From Trichomonas vaginalis G3 (Eukaryota; Parabasalia; Trichomonadida; Trichomonadidae), in contig NC_067204.1 of the NCBI RefSeq assembly GCF_026262505.1, positions 16,842,165 through 16,906,164 on the forward strand: a stretch of DNA of 64,000 nt, written 5' to 3'. Below are positions 20,801-33,222 of this stretch, one piece after another (the stretch's first letter is position 1; every line of letters starts with the position of its first letter). The notes beneath the pieces are model-generated. The model was not told where the DNA came from. It saw nothing but the letters and a program-made list of their open reading frames with translations, and did no database searches. A program made the translations under genes and the position numbers.

Positions 20801-23800
20801 GACATGCAACACCCAATATTTGTAATATGTGCCCTGAAAAAATACTCCGAAAATAGCTGTACGTTGAATTCACACCAAAAAAACATTATTATACTTATTT
20901 ACCACAATATCCATTCCAACTTTGTCAGAGAACCTTTCGAAATTAGCAAAACTTGGTCAAACAGTAAATTTAACAACATCGTCTGGAGTCCCTTGTTAGT
21001 GACCAATAATTATGCTGAAAGAAGAAAAACAACTCTACAAAATATTTTACTTCTGAAATGATGCGGCGTTGAAAACCTTTCGACATGAATGCTTCATACT
21101 ACCTGAAGCTAAGAATCCTATGCGAGAAATATCCTCAAACTTTTTAACCGAGACGAATCAAACTTACTTTAATCTCAAACTTTCTTATTTTTTGTATTTA
21201 ATGATACTTTTCATGAACTTCTATTGATATCTTTTTAGAAACTCTTCTATCTACTTTTTACATTTTACTCAAGTCTATCAATCCCATATCTAAACAAAAC
21301 AAAGTACTTTTTACATCAATTCACTAACTTTGATCATGCTCCAGAGCATGAATTATATGACTGCTATAATGTTTCCCCACCTATTAGTAACTAACAGATG
21401 CGTAAGATTCAGCATGAATCTTATATTAACTCTGTTTTCTCAAGACAGTCATCCATCTCCAGAACGGGCGGAGTATCTCTCATACGACAGTTCAATTATT
21501 TCCTTTGCATTCAAATACGCATTTTAAAAAAAAGATAAGATGCGCCACACTTGCGTGCCCTTAGCCTCCGAAGATGAGTATACCTGATTAAAGGCATATC
21601 GAAGTTTGTAGGCAAAGACGCACCACTTCGAAGAAACCACTCTACAATCCTTCTGATGGCGAAATTCGCACGAACTCATTCATTCATCTCAACTTCGCTC
21701 GCGTGGGAAAAGCCAGCCAAAAGCCTTCCATTCTGGATCCCCCGAAACAACAACCAGTTAATCATACAATCGCATTTCACTTGCACACGATATTACGTTA
21801 TCATGTCCGCTTTTTTCATCGCCTTTTCACTTTTCTTCACTTATTTCGGCGTTAAATACCCATTCATATTAACTAATTACCTTCAATACTAACCATGAAC
21901 TTGTTCACCAAAACCTACTTACCTCTCTCTGCCAATAAGCATAGAATGTACAACAACGAATACCTGCAACATTCAGAGAACCCTGAAGAAACTAAACAGA
22001 GATGCACTCATCACACACTCTCACTCTCACGTGCGAAGTTCATCACTCTACACACAATTCTCACTACAATATTCCACAATAAAGATCAGTAATGAAGCTG
22101 CAAGCCGAGAACTAATACTGCGACAGCTCTCAAACATAACTCCAGACACACAACCACTACTATTGAAACAGTTTCCAACCCACCCCGGCCATAAAGAAAA
22201 CGACATAACACGTAGTAGTAGGAGATGGACACCCACCCACACATAACTACACTTAGGATAGAGCAACAACCACCTCACTTATAGGATGCACAAGGTTCCT
22301 ACGCAACAAAAGCACCGCCAAAATAATACGACGAATCAAAGACACACACCCCTAATCCTGCTAGGACTTAAAATTAATACTTAGTTGTCGCAAACTAAAA
22401 AGGAGTTCATCGTACATGAAACACTTATGTCCAAAACGCTTATCATCTTAAATATACACAATTTTTCAAACAGGACAGAAAATCATATTGACGTATAGAG
22501 TTTGATGAGAATTGTAAACAATCTAGACCAGAAGTTGTATGCAAGACTATAACAAGACAAGGAAAAGTTGCTTATATAATGGAACCCACCTTCACTATCA
22601 AACACAATGCGGACATTTTCCAATACCCACAGCTAGATGGACTTGAAAAGACCCCTTTAGAAAAAATTTTACCAACGCTTACCTAACAATAACATCACTG
22701 CCTTTTAATTCTACATAACATAAAAAACATTGGTTCTGACGAACACCTCCTATCAAGCCAGCTCCCTCACAAGCCAAGAAAACCATACAATGAACATATG
22801 AGTAATCTAAAATAAATCCGGACCCAAAAATACGCACCTGTACCTGAGGACGAAGGCCGTCATAAACCAGATGAAAGTCGTCATAAACCAAATAAATTTA
22901 TTAGTAATAAATCTTGTTTGGAAATCGACTACTTGTTTTAAGTTTTCCCATTGTGTTCATTTCAGTCTTTGACGTGCAGAACGAAAGTACAGGATGAATA
23001 TGAAGATGCAACCACATGCTGCAAATCGTTCATTATATGTTACTCGTAAAGAATATTCTTAATCTAATATTAACATGGACGCACAGACTTAGCGAATCGC
23101 ACAGCAAACCAAGACATCCCAACACCCAGAGAATATTCAAAATGAATAGAAATACAAAACTGAATGTGCAAACTATGGTCAAAGTGCAAGACTGTACCCC
23201 CAAATGCAAACTCCATGTCAAATCGAACATGCGTAGCGTTTGCCACCCATGTATGCCAAAATATCGAGATGGAAAGAATTTTATACAACACCCTGACAGT
23301 GACTAATAACAACTTTATCAGCTGACCGCCAAACCACAGGATTGACCCAGATAATCGTTTTCTAACCAGAGCGAACAACAGAAAATGATATGATCTCCAG
23401 TTAAAGAAATCTATGGAACTTCAACAGGAAACGTAAGAGACCTAGGCAAATTTAGATCTTTCTACTTAGTAAATGGGTTTCACTTCAGCAAGATAGAAAC
23501 TTCTTGCCGAAATGTTGGAAGATGTAATACTGGAATGGAATAAAACCGTAGGAAGAGATTTGGACACCCCCCAGTTCCCAAACAATATTGTAAAAGTAGG
23601 TCAGTTGTTGGCTATTAATACCTAAAGACCCCTAACCCAGAAAAGCAAACTAGTTATAACAAACAGCCCTAACTGCAAACCAGTTTCTAGTTGCAACCCC
23701 AACTCTCAACCACCTTCAACCTATTAAGACAAAATTAATTTTTACCTATCAAAAGATATTCACGATAGAACTAAAATATGAAACTAATTAAGTAATCAAC

Positions 23801-26800
23801 AAAACAGCGAAATGTATAATGAAACTATTCTTTTTCTCCCCACTGGAGTAAAACCATCTTAAAGTCTGAAATACTTCCACTTGTTGTTCTTATAACCTTT
23901 GATAGGTTTTCGTAAAATTCATTTGCCCAAGCATAAGAAAGAGTTTTGGCGCCAGAAAATGAAGCAATAACAATACCATAGCCATACTTGTCGAAAACAA
24001 TTTTCATATTCCATTAGGGTTTTCCGACTTCATAAAGTCTGGTTGTATGATATCCTGCAGCTATTTAAAACATCCTCATAAACTATCCATGCAAGTGTTA
24101 TATTTGTAAAGAAAAATAAAACTTTTCTCAAAGTCTTTATTCTATTGATTTACAAGTTGCATTTTTCCTGTCATACAAATATCAGATGTATTCTCCTTCG
24201 TCACATGTATACTGTATTGATATTCCCATCTAATATCAGGCTTTATTTTTTCTTGAAAACCTTAAGTTGTTATCTAAGTTTACAAGCCCAAAAACTAACT
24301 TGTAAAGGGTTTCACCGTCAAATTTCTCATACATACGTTTCTTTCTTGTTATAGTATCGAACCTTCAAAACCCGACCTAAATCGGAAACCATGTATGGCT
24401 TCTGAAATGAACTTCCATTCTACCGGAAAGCCAATATCTTTTGTACAATGTGTCTCTTAGACCATCTTACATGGTCAGGTCCAAAACGATAGCCTTCATG
24501 CTTACGTCTATGCTCTTCAAACCTTTTGACGACAATTAGGTAAAAGTTCATTCTAATGGGTTTAGTTGTACAACTCTGGAATTTTCTTGTTCCTATCAAG
24601 ACAATCATCCTCCTCTATCCCTCAGAATAAAAATGTCAATATAAAAACAGCGTCATGAGAAAAATACACACAACCCGACAACTTCCATTGTGCAAGCTTC
24701 TAAATAAGAACAACAACGTTCAAACTTTTCCCTAAGGATATTGATTCTTGAAAGACAGAAACTTAAAACCTGACAATAAACCCCAATTGACCAGATGAGT
24801 TTCTGTTTCCAGACAATATATAACATACCTCCATGTATAAATCAACCAAAAGAACTTAAACCGAAAATATAACATGAACTTCTTTTCGAAAGCAGCATGT
24901 GACCAAACAAACCTGACAACAGAATAGTAGACGATGCAATACCAACAAGAAGAATAAAGACTTAACCAATGGCTTGCAAAAACGAACAACTCTCCGAACA
25001 GCAGACAAAACATCATTGAACATAAAATGTCAAAGTGAATGACGAGAGCTGAAAAACGAAATATCTAAAAACTCAATACACAAATTCTTATATCCTGAAA
25101 ATAAAGACTTAAACGTTAGCCTTAAAACAAAAAAGCGATAAGGCAAATATGATGGCTAGTAAGTTAAGAAGGAAAAGCAATCAAGCAATAGTCCATAGAC
25201 AAAACAGTAATGCACACCATTATAGAAACTCAGCCATAGCATCATAATGGAATCCCGAACGAATTTTAAAACTAAAGCTAGATACAGGACGGTTTCAGGA
25301 TGTTTAGACTTAAGCAATAAAACTTTTGTTAAACGATTGAGTTAGCAGAAGGAAGCCAAATTTAAGACTCATACACATACAAGTTTATAACAAACTGTTA
25401 GGAGAGACCGACATAATACTGACACTTCGACCTTGTTTAAAAACAGGTGGCACCTTAAGAAATCCAAGGTACAAGCGTAAAAATACACCTAAAACAATTA
25501 GATAACAGTTGAAGGAAACATTTAAAGTCAATGCCAGAAACTTTGACAGCGAATGAATACCCGCCAATGCTTAGACAAGAAACAGACAACCAGAGCCTCC
25601 AATCCACATTAACAAGAAATACTTCAAACATTATATCCATATAGGGCTCTATTTATACGTCAATGAACTTACCAGACCAAAAAACAGTTCTGGGTTTTGA
25701 ACTTGACTTAAATAGCCCCGACAGTTTTGATATTGTGCAAACTCTTCAAGAAACATGTGGAAGTAAAACGATTTCAGTGAAATTTACCTTGCACACCATC
25801 ACTAACAGAGATTAAGTTACATCATCAAGCAGGTTGGCTAAGCATAATATTACGATTGCCCAGAGCAATGACAAAAGTAAAAGGATATATTTTAAAGACA
25901 AACGTTCAGGGCTTTGCTAAAATTGTTACTGGGCAATTAACACTGAGGGGAGGAAACCGATAACATCACGTTTCAGACTATACGAAACAACGACACAAGT
26001 AAAAGAATACATGCCACCCTCACCATAGACCAGTTTACGAAATGTATAGAAATGCTTATTCGTCCCATTTTCCAACTTCTTTAGCATCACTCAGGAGTTG
26101 TTCGTATAATTTTTAGGAACTGTCTTGAAAGATATATCCACCCCTTGAACTTTGACAAGTTTTGAACAGGTCTAGACAATAGTATTTTATCTTCTGCGCC
26201 TTGTAGTAAAATTTGCATAGTTTCCAAAACTCAATAATTAGTCTCTTGTACTACTTTCCTTCCTATTTTAACCGAAAACACGAATTCTGGAAGACCGTCG
26301 GTTTCCATTGTTAGTCATCACAGTCCAATAGATTTTTTACAAACAAGGGTAGTCCGCGTTCTAGTATGTCTATTCTTTTAACTTTGTCACCTTTCTGAAG
26401 TTTGAAGCCGCATTCTTTCTTAGTTTGTCTCTTTTGATAAAATTATAGAAATATATAGTCTTCTCGTCTAAGTCAGGTTGTTTTTCATTTCCTTTGGGGA
26501 GTGGTTTCCCAAACATTTTTGTTACGGCTCATGATAAATATTTAAAACTGTCTCATCTTTGCCCATGGAAGAAAGTTCATATATTCTCATATAACATTTA
26601 TCATTGCTTTCACCACACTTTATCTTGCGGTTAAGTCTCTTTAACATCTTTATACAAATCCTTCCAATACAACCAAGAGACAGAATGGTTAGTTTCGACA
26701 ATGAAATATTCGTTTCATTTTTTGAACGCAGATATCTTTAGTACATCATCCTCTGAGTTTGGAAAAAACTTTCACAGGTCAATTGTCAGTGTTCTTGGAT

Positions 26801-27290
26801 GTATTTGTCAACGAAATTGTCAACAGCAGTTTTCATATCTAAATATTTTGCACCCCATAATGGTTATGGATCACCAGTAATCTTGTTTGGACCCAACAAT
26901 ATTAACAGTATAGGTGATCCATCTCTCTCCCTATACCTCTGGAATGTTTTCCAAGCATCCAAAACAAGCAGTGCTGTGGTGAACTAAATTTTTATCATTG
27001 AATTTCTTTTCTTGTCGCCCTTTAAAACTATCGTCCTTTGTTGGATTACGTCATTTTTATCCTATAAGAAATGTTCTATTTGGCGCAGATTACAGGAGGT
27101 TTGCATCAGATTTTTGCCCGAGTTGGACAATAGCCAGAGTGTATTGAAGTTGGAAGAAGATTTTGATACATTATGGATATACTTAAAGAGAAAGCATCAA
27201 CCTACTAGACAACTCTACCAGAAAGTTGAGTAGCACCGAGATGCCCAACAAATACATTAATTCCAAATCCCTGAAACAAGAGGAAAGTCC
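17821..27290 (-). repeat. Error-rich inverted copy of 38.93-30.65 kb, probable assembly artefact
   Basis: Read backwards, this stretch follows 38.93 down to 30.65 kb in order. Anchors: 17.85 kb matches 38.91; 18.44-18.90 the small Met/Gly/His-rich gene; 19.57 the armadillo gene start at 37.49; 21.53-21.58 the right Polinton terminal repeat; 23.83-24.01 and 24.40 the 282-residue gene; 26.50 the integrase at 31.4; 27.08-27.23 the amphipathic gene at 30.7-30.83. The copy is about 23% longer than its partner at the left, about 15% in the middle and equal at the right, so it is full of small insertions that fade rightwards. Two host genes and a terminal repeat share the damage. That pattern is raw long-read error, not decay. 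None of the open frames inside should be treated as genes. Confidence 0.85.
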
Positions 27291-27466
27291 AAAGGATGGA
27301 TGGACAATGTAGGAAGACAAGCAGGAAACTATTATAACAAAGCAAATGACTACTATAACCAAGCAGGACACTATATGGACCAAGGTATTCTTTAACAGAG
27401 GATATAACCATGCACAACAATGGGTAACAATAACCAAGCTCAACCGCCTCAAACGTGGGGAATGTA
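27291..27466 (+). CDS. C-terminal part of small amphipathic Polinton protein
   Basis: Continues the amphipathic protein whose front is seen inverted at 30.55-30.86 kb. It codes repeated NYYNKANDYYNQAG-like units and a Gln/Asn/Pro-rich end (NNNQAQPPQTW). Fossil; possibly with a break or sequence error. Inferred membrane-active or capsid-interior virion peptide, by analogy with adenovirus pVI. Confidence 0.4.
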
Positions 27467-27487
27467 AAGTTTTTTACTGAGATGAAA
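27467..27487 (+). promoter_or_regulatory. Repeated leader, copy 1
   Basis: TTTTTTACTGAGATGAA directly before ATG. The same 17-mer recurs at 27642-27658 before the next gene. T-tract plus short spacer plus AAATG is the common start context in both Polintons. Confidence 0.6.
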
Positions 27488-27521
27488 TGAACAATACAGC
27501 ATTGAGACAAATGGGTTCAAG

Positions 27522-27638
27522 ATGGATTTGTCGGCTCCAGCAGTTACACAACGTGTTTGTCAAGTTCTTCCTATACCTCAGGAAGTTTTAGACCGACTTA
27601 AAAAACAACAACAACCAGTTGAAAACAAACCAAACTAA
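27522..27638 (+). CDS. Small Polinton protein, 38 residues
   Basis: Open frame MDLSAPAVTQRVCQVLPI..., ending KKQQQPVENKPN. Too short to classify. An alternative is the frame starting at the leader ATG (27487), which reads through the same DNA. Fossil context; weak call. Confidence 0.3.
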   Translation: MDLSAPAVTQRVCQVLPIPQEVLDRLKKQQQPVENKPN

Positions 27639-27641
27639 AAT

Positions 27642-27658
27642 TTTTTACTGAGATGAAA
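27642..27658 (+). promoter_or_regulatory. Repeated leader, copy 2
   Basis: Identical to the 17-mer before 27487, again placed right before an ATG (27658). Confidence 0.6.
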
Positions 27659-27873
27659 TGACCGAAGAAGTTGAAACGGTAGATTTGACACCACAAACAA
27701 AAAAGTTCAGAACCATTGTCAAAACCTGTCAAAAACTTACAGATGAAGAGAAAAATTCAATAATAGAAAGTGCCAGGTCTGGAAATACAAACCCTAACTA
27801 CAAAGTCACTTTTCATAAAAATGGAACGGCAAGTATCTCAAAAAAGAAAAGACTCTCACAAATAAAATATTGA
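27658..27873 (+). CDS. Small charged Polinton protein, 71 residues
   Basis: Starts MTEEVETVDLTPQTKKF and ends in a basic patch (SISKKKRLSQIKY). It is preceded by the repeated leader and followed, overlapping, by a second charged frame to about 28.07 kb. No family recognised. Part of a run of small plus-strand genes between the amphipathic protein and the PolB-like region of element 1. Confidence 0.45.
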   Translation: MTEEVETVDLTPQTKKFRTIVKTCQKLTDEEKNSIIESARSGNTNPNYKVTFHKNGTASISKKKRLSQIKY

Positions 27874-28218
27874 AGTCTGAAGGAGCTTTCGAGACAACAG
27901 ATGGAAAAGTTTACTTCACTGACCAACAGTTCATTATAGAACATCTCATTGACTTAGAGTCGAAATATTCTAAACTTTACAACAAACACAAAAAGTTGAA
28001 AGGAAAACAAAAACAAAGATATGATATTTATGAAGATGTTGACGACACAACTGTTCTGCAAGTGAAGTAAAGTCAGAGAACCGAAAAGTGACGAAAAACC
28101 AAAAACTGAAGATAAACCAAACCAAAGTTTAGTTTGAAACTAAACCAAGTCAACCTTCATTAGCTGGTATGGGTTGGCGTCAAAGACTTATGGCAGCAGG
28201 CGGTTATGTTAAGTAAAG
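27870..28218 (+). pseudogene. Small charged coiled-coil Polinton gene, broken
   Basis: Fossil region rich in Lys/Glu/Asp, with a coiled-coil part (FIIEHLIDLESKYSKLYNKH) and a short C-terminal end near 28.2 kb (WRQRLMAAGGY). Unrecognised; broken. Confidence 0.35.
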
Positions 28219-28247
28219 AAAAAAATATTTTTTTTATTTTTATAAAA

Positions 28248-28367
28248 ATGCCCCCATATAGAATGAATAGAAAATCTGCTAGAATAAAAGCAGAGTTACA
28301 AAGATATGGTTGGAGAGTTTCGAAGAATTTTAAATATAGGAAGGGAAGACCCATAAAAGTCTTATGA
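28248..28367 (+). CDS. Very basic 39-residue protein, DNA-condensing type
   Basis: MPPYRMNRKSARIKAELQRY then WRVSKNFKYRKGRPIKVL: 39 residues, about a third Arg/Lys, ending TGA at 28365-28367. It has the T-run plus AAAATG start context. Size and charge recall adenovirus core peptide mu and protamine-like packaging proteins. That is analogy, not detected homology. Confidence 0.45.
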   Translation: MPPYRMNRKSARIKAELQRYGWRVSKNFKYRKGRPIKVL

Positions 28368-28369
28368 CA

Positions 28370-30640
28370 AATTGTCTGGTCTTCGCTACGAAATGGATTT
28401 GGAAACAGCACGTGCCAATTATCCAAACAGACTAGAGAGGTTAGAAGAAGAACGTCTTATGGACATGCCTTTCGATGTTAGTGAACCTCAAGTTGAAGGA
28501 CACGACGGCTTTGCCAGATTCTACTGGAAACATGACGAACAATTGCATCCTTTGAGAAGGAAAAAAGGTAGTGCAGAGGATGGTCATGCTCCCATGGAAA
28601 GAAACAAGATATGCATATGAAAAGTATCGTGAAGTTAGAAGTCAAATTACATCTGGTCGAACCTTTACAGTAAACTTTGACGAAGGAAAGAACAAAGAAG
28701 GCTTCATGGAGTACTTGCTGCAATTCAAGATGGAAATAAGGAAAAGGACACAATCTCAGATTGACCATAACAGATTTGGATGGTCACATTTACTATGCAC
28801 ATGGCAATGTCACAACAGCTGCAATGCTTCTTGACCTCTTCAAGACTACAAAGAGAGAACAAATGGTTGACTCCGACTCAGACATTTTGAATGCAATTGA
28901 AGGAATTGCAGTGTCAGGTTCGAATGGTACCAACCTAACCCTCAAGCAGTCAGACAACATGCTGGATACTTCCCTTCATAAATAAGTCTGACATTGACTT
29001 GACAAGGTATGGAATTTACAATTCAATTGAAACAATTGTCAATGAACCTTGCATTCTTACATGTCTCAGGAACTCGGTCTTGTTACAGAAGAGAAGATGA
29101 AGTATCTTGAGTCATGTGTGAAGACAAGGTACATTCTCAGAGGTCAATTGGCAAAAATTGCACCCGTTGGCAAATGTCAATATCCGAGTCAACATACCTA
29201 CAGCTAAAGGTTCTTCACATGACACTATGTTGTTGAGTTCAATTTACCATGGTTGAAGATTGTAATTGTCCACAACCACTTCATGTTGAACGAAAGTCTT
29301 ACAAACCCATTGTTCGGAAAAGGCAAGTGCAACATTGTCAGAGCTGAAACATTCTTTTCGAGAAAGGTTTGTTGGAACCAATTCCAGATGACAAGCTGAC
29401 AGAAACTTTTGTACCAAAAAGACGAAACAAACTTTTCATTGTTAGCAAGACCAAAAGTTGTTCCAGACAAAGTTCTAGTACAAAAGAAGTAACAATTCCA
29501 CAAGGAGGATGTTCGGGATACCAACCTGAACCAGAAGAACTTCCAATGAGGTTGCAAGAACTTCAAGATTCTATAAAACAAACTTCCATTGAGCATCATC
29601 AATTGACGTCAAATTGTATTGGAGAGCATCTGAGTTAGGTCAGAAGGTTTTATATGAAACAGTTGCTTCGACTTAATTAGATAACAGGAGAAGTTTCTCA
29701 GAAGATAAGAGACTCACTTGAATTTCCACAAACTGGCCAATTGGTTGCGACAAGTTCGACTCAGATGAAAAGATATACTATGCGACCTTAAGCTGCATAC
29801 ATGAGGTTGTCCAATATATTTCCGACTGGAATATCCAAACGAAGATGGTGAGTTCCCGGAAGAACTATACAGTGGAAAAGCAACAACAACTTGAGATTAG
29901 AAAGCTTCAACCCAAACTTGCAATGACACTCAAATGCTTATGAATTCGACACTGGGGATATTCCATTAAGAAACTCAAGAGATGAAGAGTAAACATTATG
30001 AGAAGGTCGACAACTTGTTGAAAGGTTTTCTCCTTTTGTTTTGAAGTACGAATTCACTCAAGGTCAAAGTGCGTTAGTAACCACATTAAAACCTATTGTC
30101 GAACATTGGTCTTACCCTCAGTTCGCAAAAGGAGTCTTGAAACTCAACAAATATCTTCTCCGAAGTCAAATCCAAAGTCAGGTTACTATGAGACATTGAC
30201 GCACTCATGACGAACTGAGAAGGAGATCAACAAACTCATTGAAATGGGTATGGTCGGTGAAAAGATGGGGTCGATTCAAATTGGACAAAATTTCACGCAA
30301 GTTCATGTCCTCTCCAAGCGTAAGTATTGGGGGCATACTTGAAGACGGCACAGATAAAAACATTGCATGAAATAAAAATTTTTATATTCTTCCTAGCTAA
30401 TTTCCGTTTAATTTCATGGTCGCCCTCGGAGTCTTTGAATGGACAGGTCGAGTTACACCATTCTTCGGTCTCAAACTCATATATAACCTGTTTGTCTTAT
30501 TTTCGTCGACTATGGCACGAGACACAAACATTGACCAAACGGACAAAAAGTGTTCATTTCGGATGGTCAAAGCAGCCAATCGCATTCGAGCACTTCGAAG
30601 AAGCCTTACGTTTCCAATAGGAAGAGGGGTATCCTTGAAC
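28370..30640 (+). pseudogene. PolB-like N-terminal region, broken, ends at inversion junction
   Basis: Fossil. After a charged stretch (LERLEEERLMDMPFDVSEP) the segment near 29.0-29.35 kb contains a Cys-containing helix (CILTCLRNSG), KTRYILRGQLAKIA, and HNHFMLNESL. This order resembles the accessory domain before the exonuclease in PolB of some large DNA viruses and Polintons. No polymerase motif is present. The sequence stops matching anything coherent at about 30.64 kb, where the orientation flips into 30.65-35.9 kb. Broken, with many breaks. The family call is tentative. Confidence 0.35.
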
Positions 30641-30856
30641 TTTTCCTCTTGTTTCAGGATTTGGAATAAGATTTGTTGCATCTCGTGCTACATCCCAACC
30701 TTTCTGTACAGTTTGTATAATAGGTTGTGCTTTCTCTTTAAGTATACCTAATGTACTCAAAATCTTCCTTCCAACTCCAAATACACCTCTGGCTATTGTT
30801 CCCACTGCGGGCAAAAATCTGGATGCAACTCCTGCTAATGCGCCAAATAAACCCAT
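30554..30856 (-). pseudogene. Front part of amphipathic Polinton protein
   Basis: Starts MGLFGALAGVASRFLPAV with glycine-rich amphipathic helices, then SILG/LK helices to about 30.65 kb, beyond which the sequence switches to unrelated DNA. The same front part occurs inverted at about 27.05-27.29 kb, where it continues. Compare the 80-residue protein at 34.08 kb and the 71-residue protein at 63.08 kb. Inferred membrane-active virion peptide. Confidence 0.5.
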
Positions 30857-30873
30857 TTCTTATAGGATAAAAA
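30857..30873. promoter_or_regulatory. 17-bp divergent promoter (amphipathic gene / integrase)
   Basis: Only 17 bp (TTCTTATAGGATAAAAA) separate the two divergent ATGs. Similar 18- and 19-bp spacers are at 33205-33222 and 58392-58410. Confidence 0.6.
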
Positions 30874-31830
30874 ATGACGAATCCAAACAAGGACCCCTAT
30901 GTTTCTAAAGCGACAAAGAAAGCACTCATGATAAAAATCTTTAGTTCAACACCAAATGCTTGGTTTATGGATATCTTGGAAAACATTCCGAGTATAGAGA
31001 AGATGGACCACCATACTGGTAATATTTGTCGGTCAAAACACAAGATACTGTGAAGCCATACCATTATGGTCCAAAAATATTTTAGATATGAAAACTGCTT
31101 TGACAATATTCGTTGACAAATACCATCCAACAAAACTGACATCTGACTGTGAAAGTTCTTTCAAATCAGATGATGTAAAAAACTATCTGCGTTCAAAAAA
31201 TGTAAACCAATATTTCATTGTCGACCAAAACCATTCTGCTCTTGGTGTCATTGACGGTTGTATAAAAATGTTAAGAGACTTAAACCAACCACAAGGTGGT
31301 GAAGCAAATGAAATGTCATATGACGACAAATATAGACACTTCTCCATGGCAAAGATGAGACAAGTTTTAAATATTTACAATAGCCGTAAACAAAAAGGTT
31401 TGGGAAACCACTCCCCCGAAGAAATGAAAAACAACCCTGACTTAGAGAAAGACTATATATTTAATAATTTAGTCAAAAGAGACAAACAAGAAAGAATGCC
31501 GGGCTTCAAACTTCAGAAAGTGACAAAGTAAAAATAGAAATACCTAAACGCGACCCATATGAAAATACTATTGACTATGACAACAATGGGAACCCGACAG
31601 GTACTCACATTCGTGTTCGTAAAAATAGAAGAAAGTATACAAGAGAATATTATGAAGTTTTAGGCAAACATGGCAAAATGTACCACTGCAAGCAGAAGAT
31701 AAAACTACTATTGTCAGACCTCGTTTCAAACTTGTCAAAGTTCAAGGTGGTATTACTTTCAAAGACAGTTCCTAACAAATATAAGACAACTCCTGACGAA
31801 TATGCTAAAGAAGTTGAAAATGACGACTAA
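30874..31830 (+). pseudogene. Polinton integrase (rve/DDE), broken
   Basis: Fossil gene region. The clearest part carries TSDCESSFKSDDVKNYLRSK followed by the NQYFIVDQNHSALGVIDGCI segment, matching the second aspartate and the glutamate-region layout of retroviral-type integrases; a later stretch has NSRKQKGLGNHSPEEMKNNP, typical of the region after the core. The basic C-terminal part runs to 31.83 kb. Such integrases cut and join Polinton ends with about 6-bp target duplications. It diverges from the amphipathic gene and converges on, and slightly overlaps, the fibre-like gene. Broken, with about two or three breaks. Confidence 0.75.
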
Positions 31831-33204
31831 GCATTTCTATACCATGCGTAAACTGTCATGTAAGGTGGCATGTATTCTTTACTTTGTCCGTTGTTTGCGT
31901 ATATCCTGAAACGCGATGTGTATGGTTTCCTCTCCCTCAGTGTTACTCCAGTAACAATTTATAGCAAACTGAACGTTGTCTTTAACATCATATCCTTTAC
32001 CTTTTGTCATTGCTGACCAATCCCAATATCTATGCTTATGCCAACCTGCTTGAGATGTACTTAAATCTATGTAGTGACTGTGTGCAGGTAAATTTTCACC
32101 TGAAATCGTTTTACTTCCACCTGTTTCCTTTGAAGAGTTTGCACAATACAAAACCTGTCGACTATTTGAGTCCAAGTTCCAAAACCCAGAACTGTTTCTG
32201 GTCTGGTAGAGTTCATTGACGTATAAATAGAGCCTATAGGATATAATGTTTGAAGTATTTCTGTCTTTAATGTTTGAAGCTCTGTTTTGTCTGCTTTCTT
32301 GTCTAACATTGCGGGTAGTTCATATGCTTCAAAGTTTCTGGCATGACTTTAATTGTTCCTGCAACTTATCTAAATTGTTAAGAGTATCTTTTACGCTTGT
32401 ACTGGATTCTCTAAAGGTGCACTTGAACCAAGGTCAAAGTTCAGTATTATGTCGTCTGCTCTAACAGTTGTAAAACTTGTATGTGTATGAGTCTTATTTT
32501 GCTTTCTTCTCTAACTCATCGTTAACAAAAAGTTTTATCTGCTTTAAGGTCTAAACATCCTGAAACCCATCCTGTATTGCTTTAGTTTTTAAAATCTCGA
32601 TGTCATTCATGATACCATTCAGCCCTTTCTATAATTTCATTATCTTTTTCATCCACATATTCCTTATCTGCTTTCTTCTCTAACTTACTAGCCACATATT
32701 CCTTATCCGCTTTCTTTTCAAGGCTAACGTTTAAGTCTGTTATTTCAGATATAGAATGTGTATGAGTCTTTTTAGAATATTCGTTTTCAGCTCTCGTCAC
32801 TTCACTTGACATTTTATTGTCAACATATGTTTTGTCTGCTAGTTCAGGATGAGTATGTTCTTTTGTTGCATAAGCATTGTTAGCTCTTTCTTCTTCTTTT
32901 GCTATTGCATCGTCTACATATTCTTTTGTCAGCTTTGTTGTCAACATCTGCTTTCAAAAGAAGTATTTATAGGTTTCTCGTTTAAAGTTCCTTTTGTTGG
33001 ATTTATACAGACAGTATGGTTCTTATTGTCTTGAAACAGAAACTCATCTGTCATTGGGTTTATTGTCAGTTTTAAGTTTCCTTCTTTCAATGACTCAGAT
33101 ATCTTAGAATAGTTTGAAAAGTTTGTTGTGTTCTTATTTAGAGCTTGCACAATGAGTTGTCGGTTGTGTTGTATTTCTCTCATAGACGCTGTTTCATTTG
33201 ACAT
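31827..33204 (-). pseudogene. Tail-fibre-like protein with collar domain, broken
   Basis: Fossil counterpart of the intact gene at 56.59-57.66 kb. From ATG 33204: an N-terminal MSNETASMREIQHNRQ region, a middle of heptad-like fibre repeats (KKADKEYVASKLEKKADKE), and a C-terminal phage-tail-collar-like domain (YPIGSIYTSMNSTRPETV, then His-rich turns and PPYMTVYAWYR). Fibre repeats plus collar domain are typical of receptor-binding spikes. Broken, with a few breaks. Shares an 18-bp divergent promoter with the next gene. Confidence 0.7.
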
Positions 33205-33222
33205 TTTTATTCTAGATAAAAT
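33205..33222. promoter_or_regulatory. 18-bp divergent promoter (fibre-like / 282-residue gene)
   Basis: TTTTATTCTAGATAAAAT is nearly palindromic and lies between two divergent ATGs, so each gene sees a T-tract and an AAA(T)ATG start. Confidence 0.65.

Noticed and set aside
17997-27230. Many 60-120 codon open frames
   Set aside because: They lie in the error-rich inverted copy and match noisy versions of known sequence at 30.65-38.93 kb.
30400-30640. Stretch resembling the end of an LTR-retroelement reverse transcriptase (FGWSKQPIAFEHFEEAL)
   Set aside because: No RT catalytic motif nearby, and the position fits the PolB-like region better; similarity is short and composition-driven.
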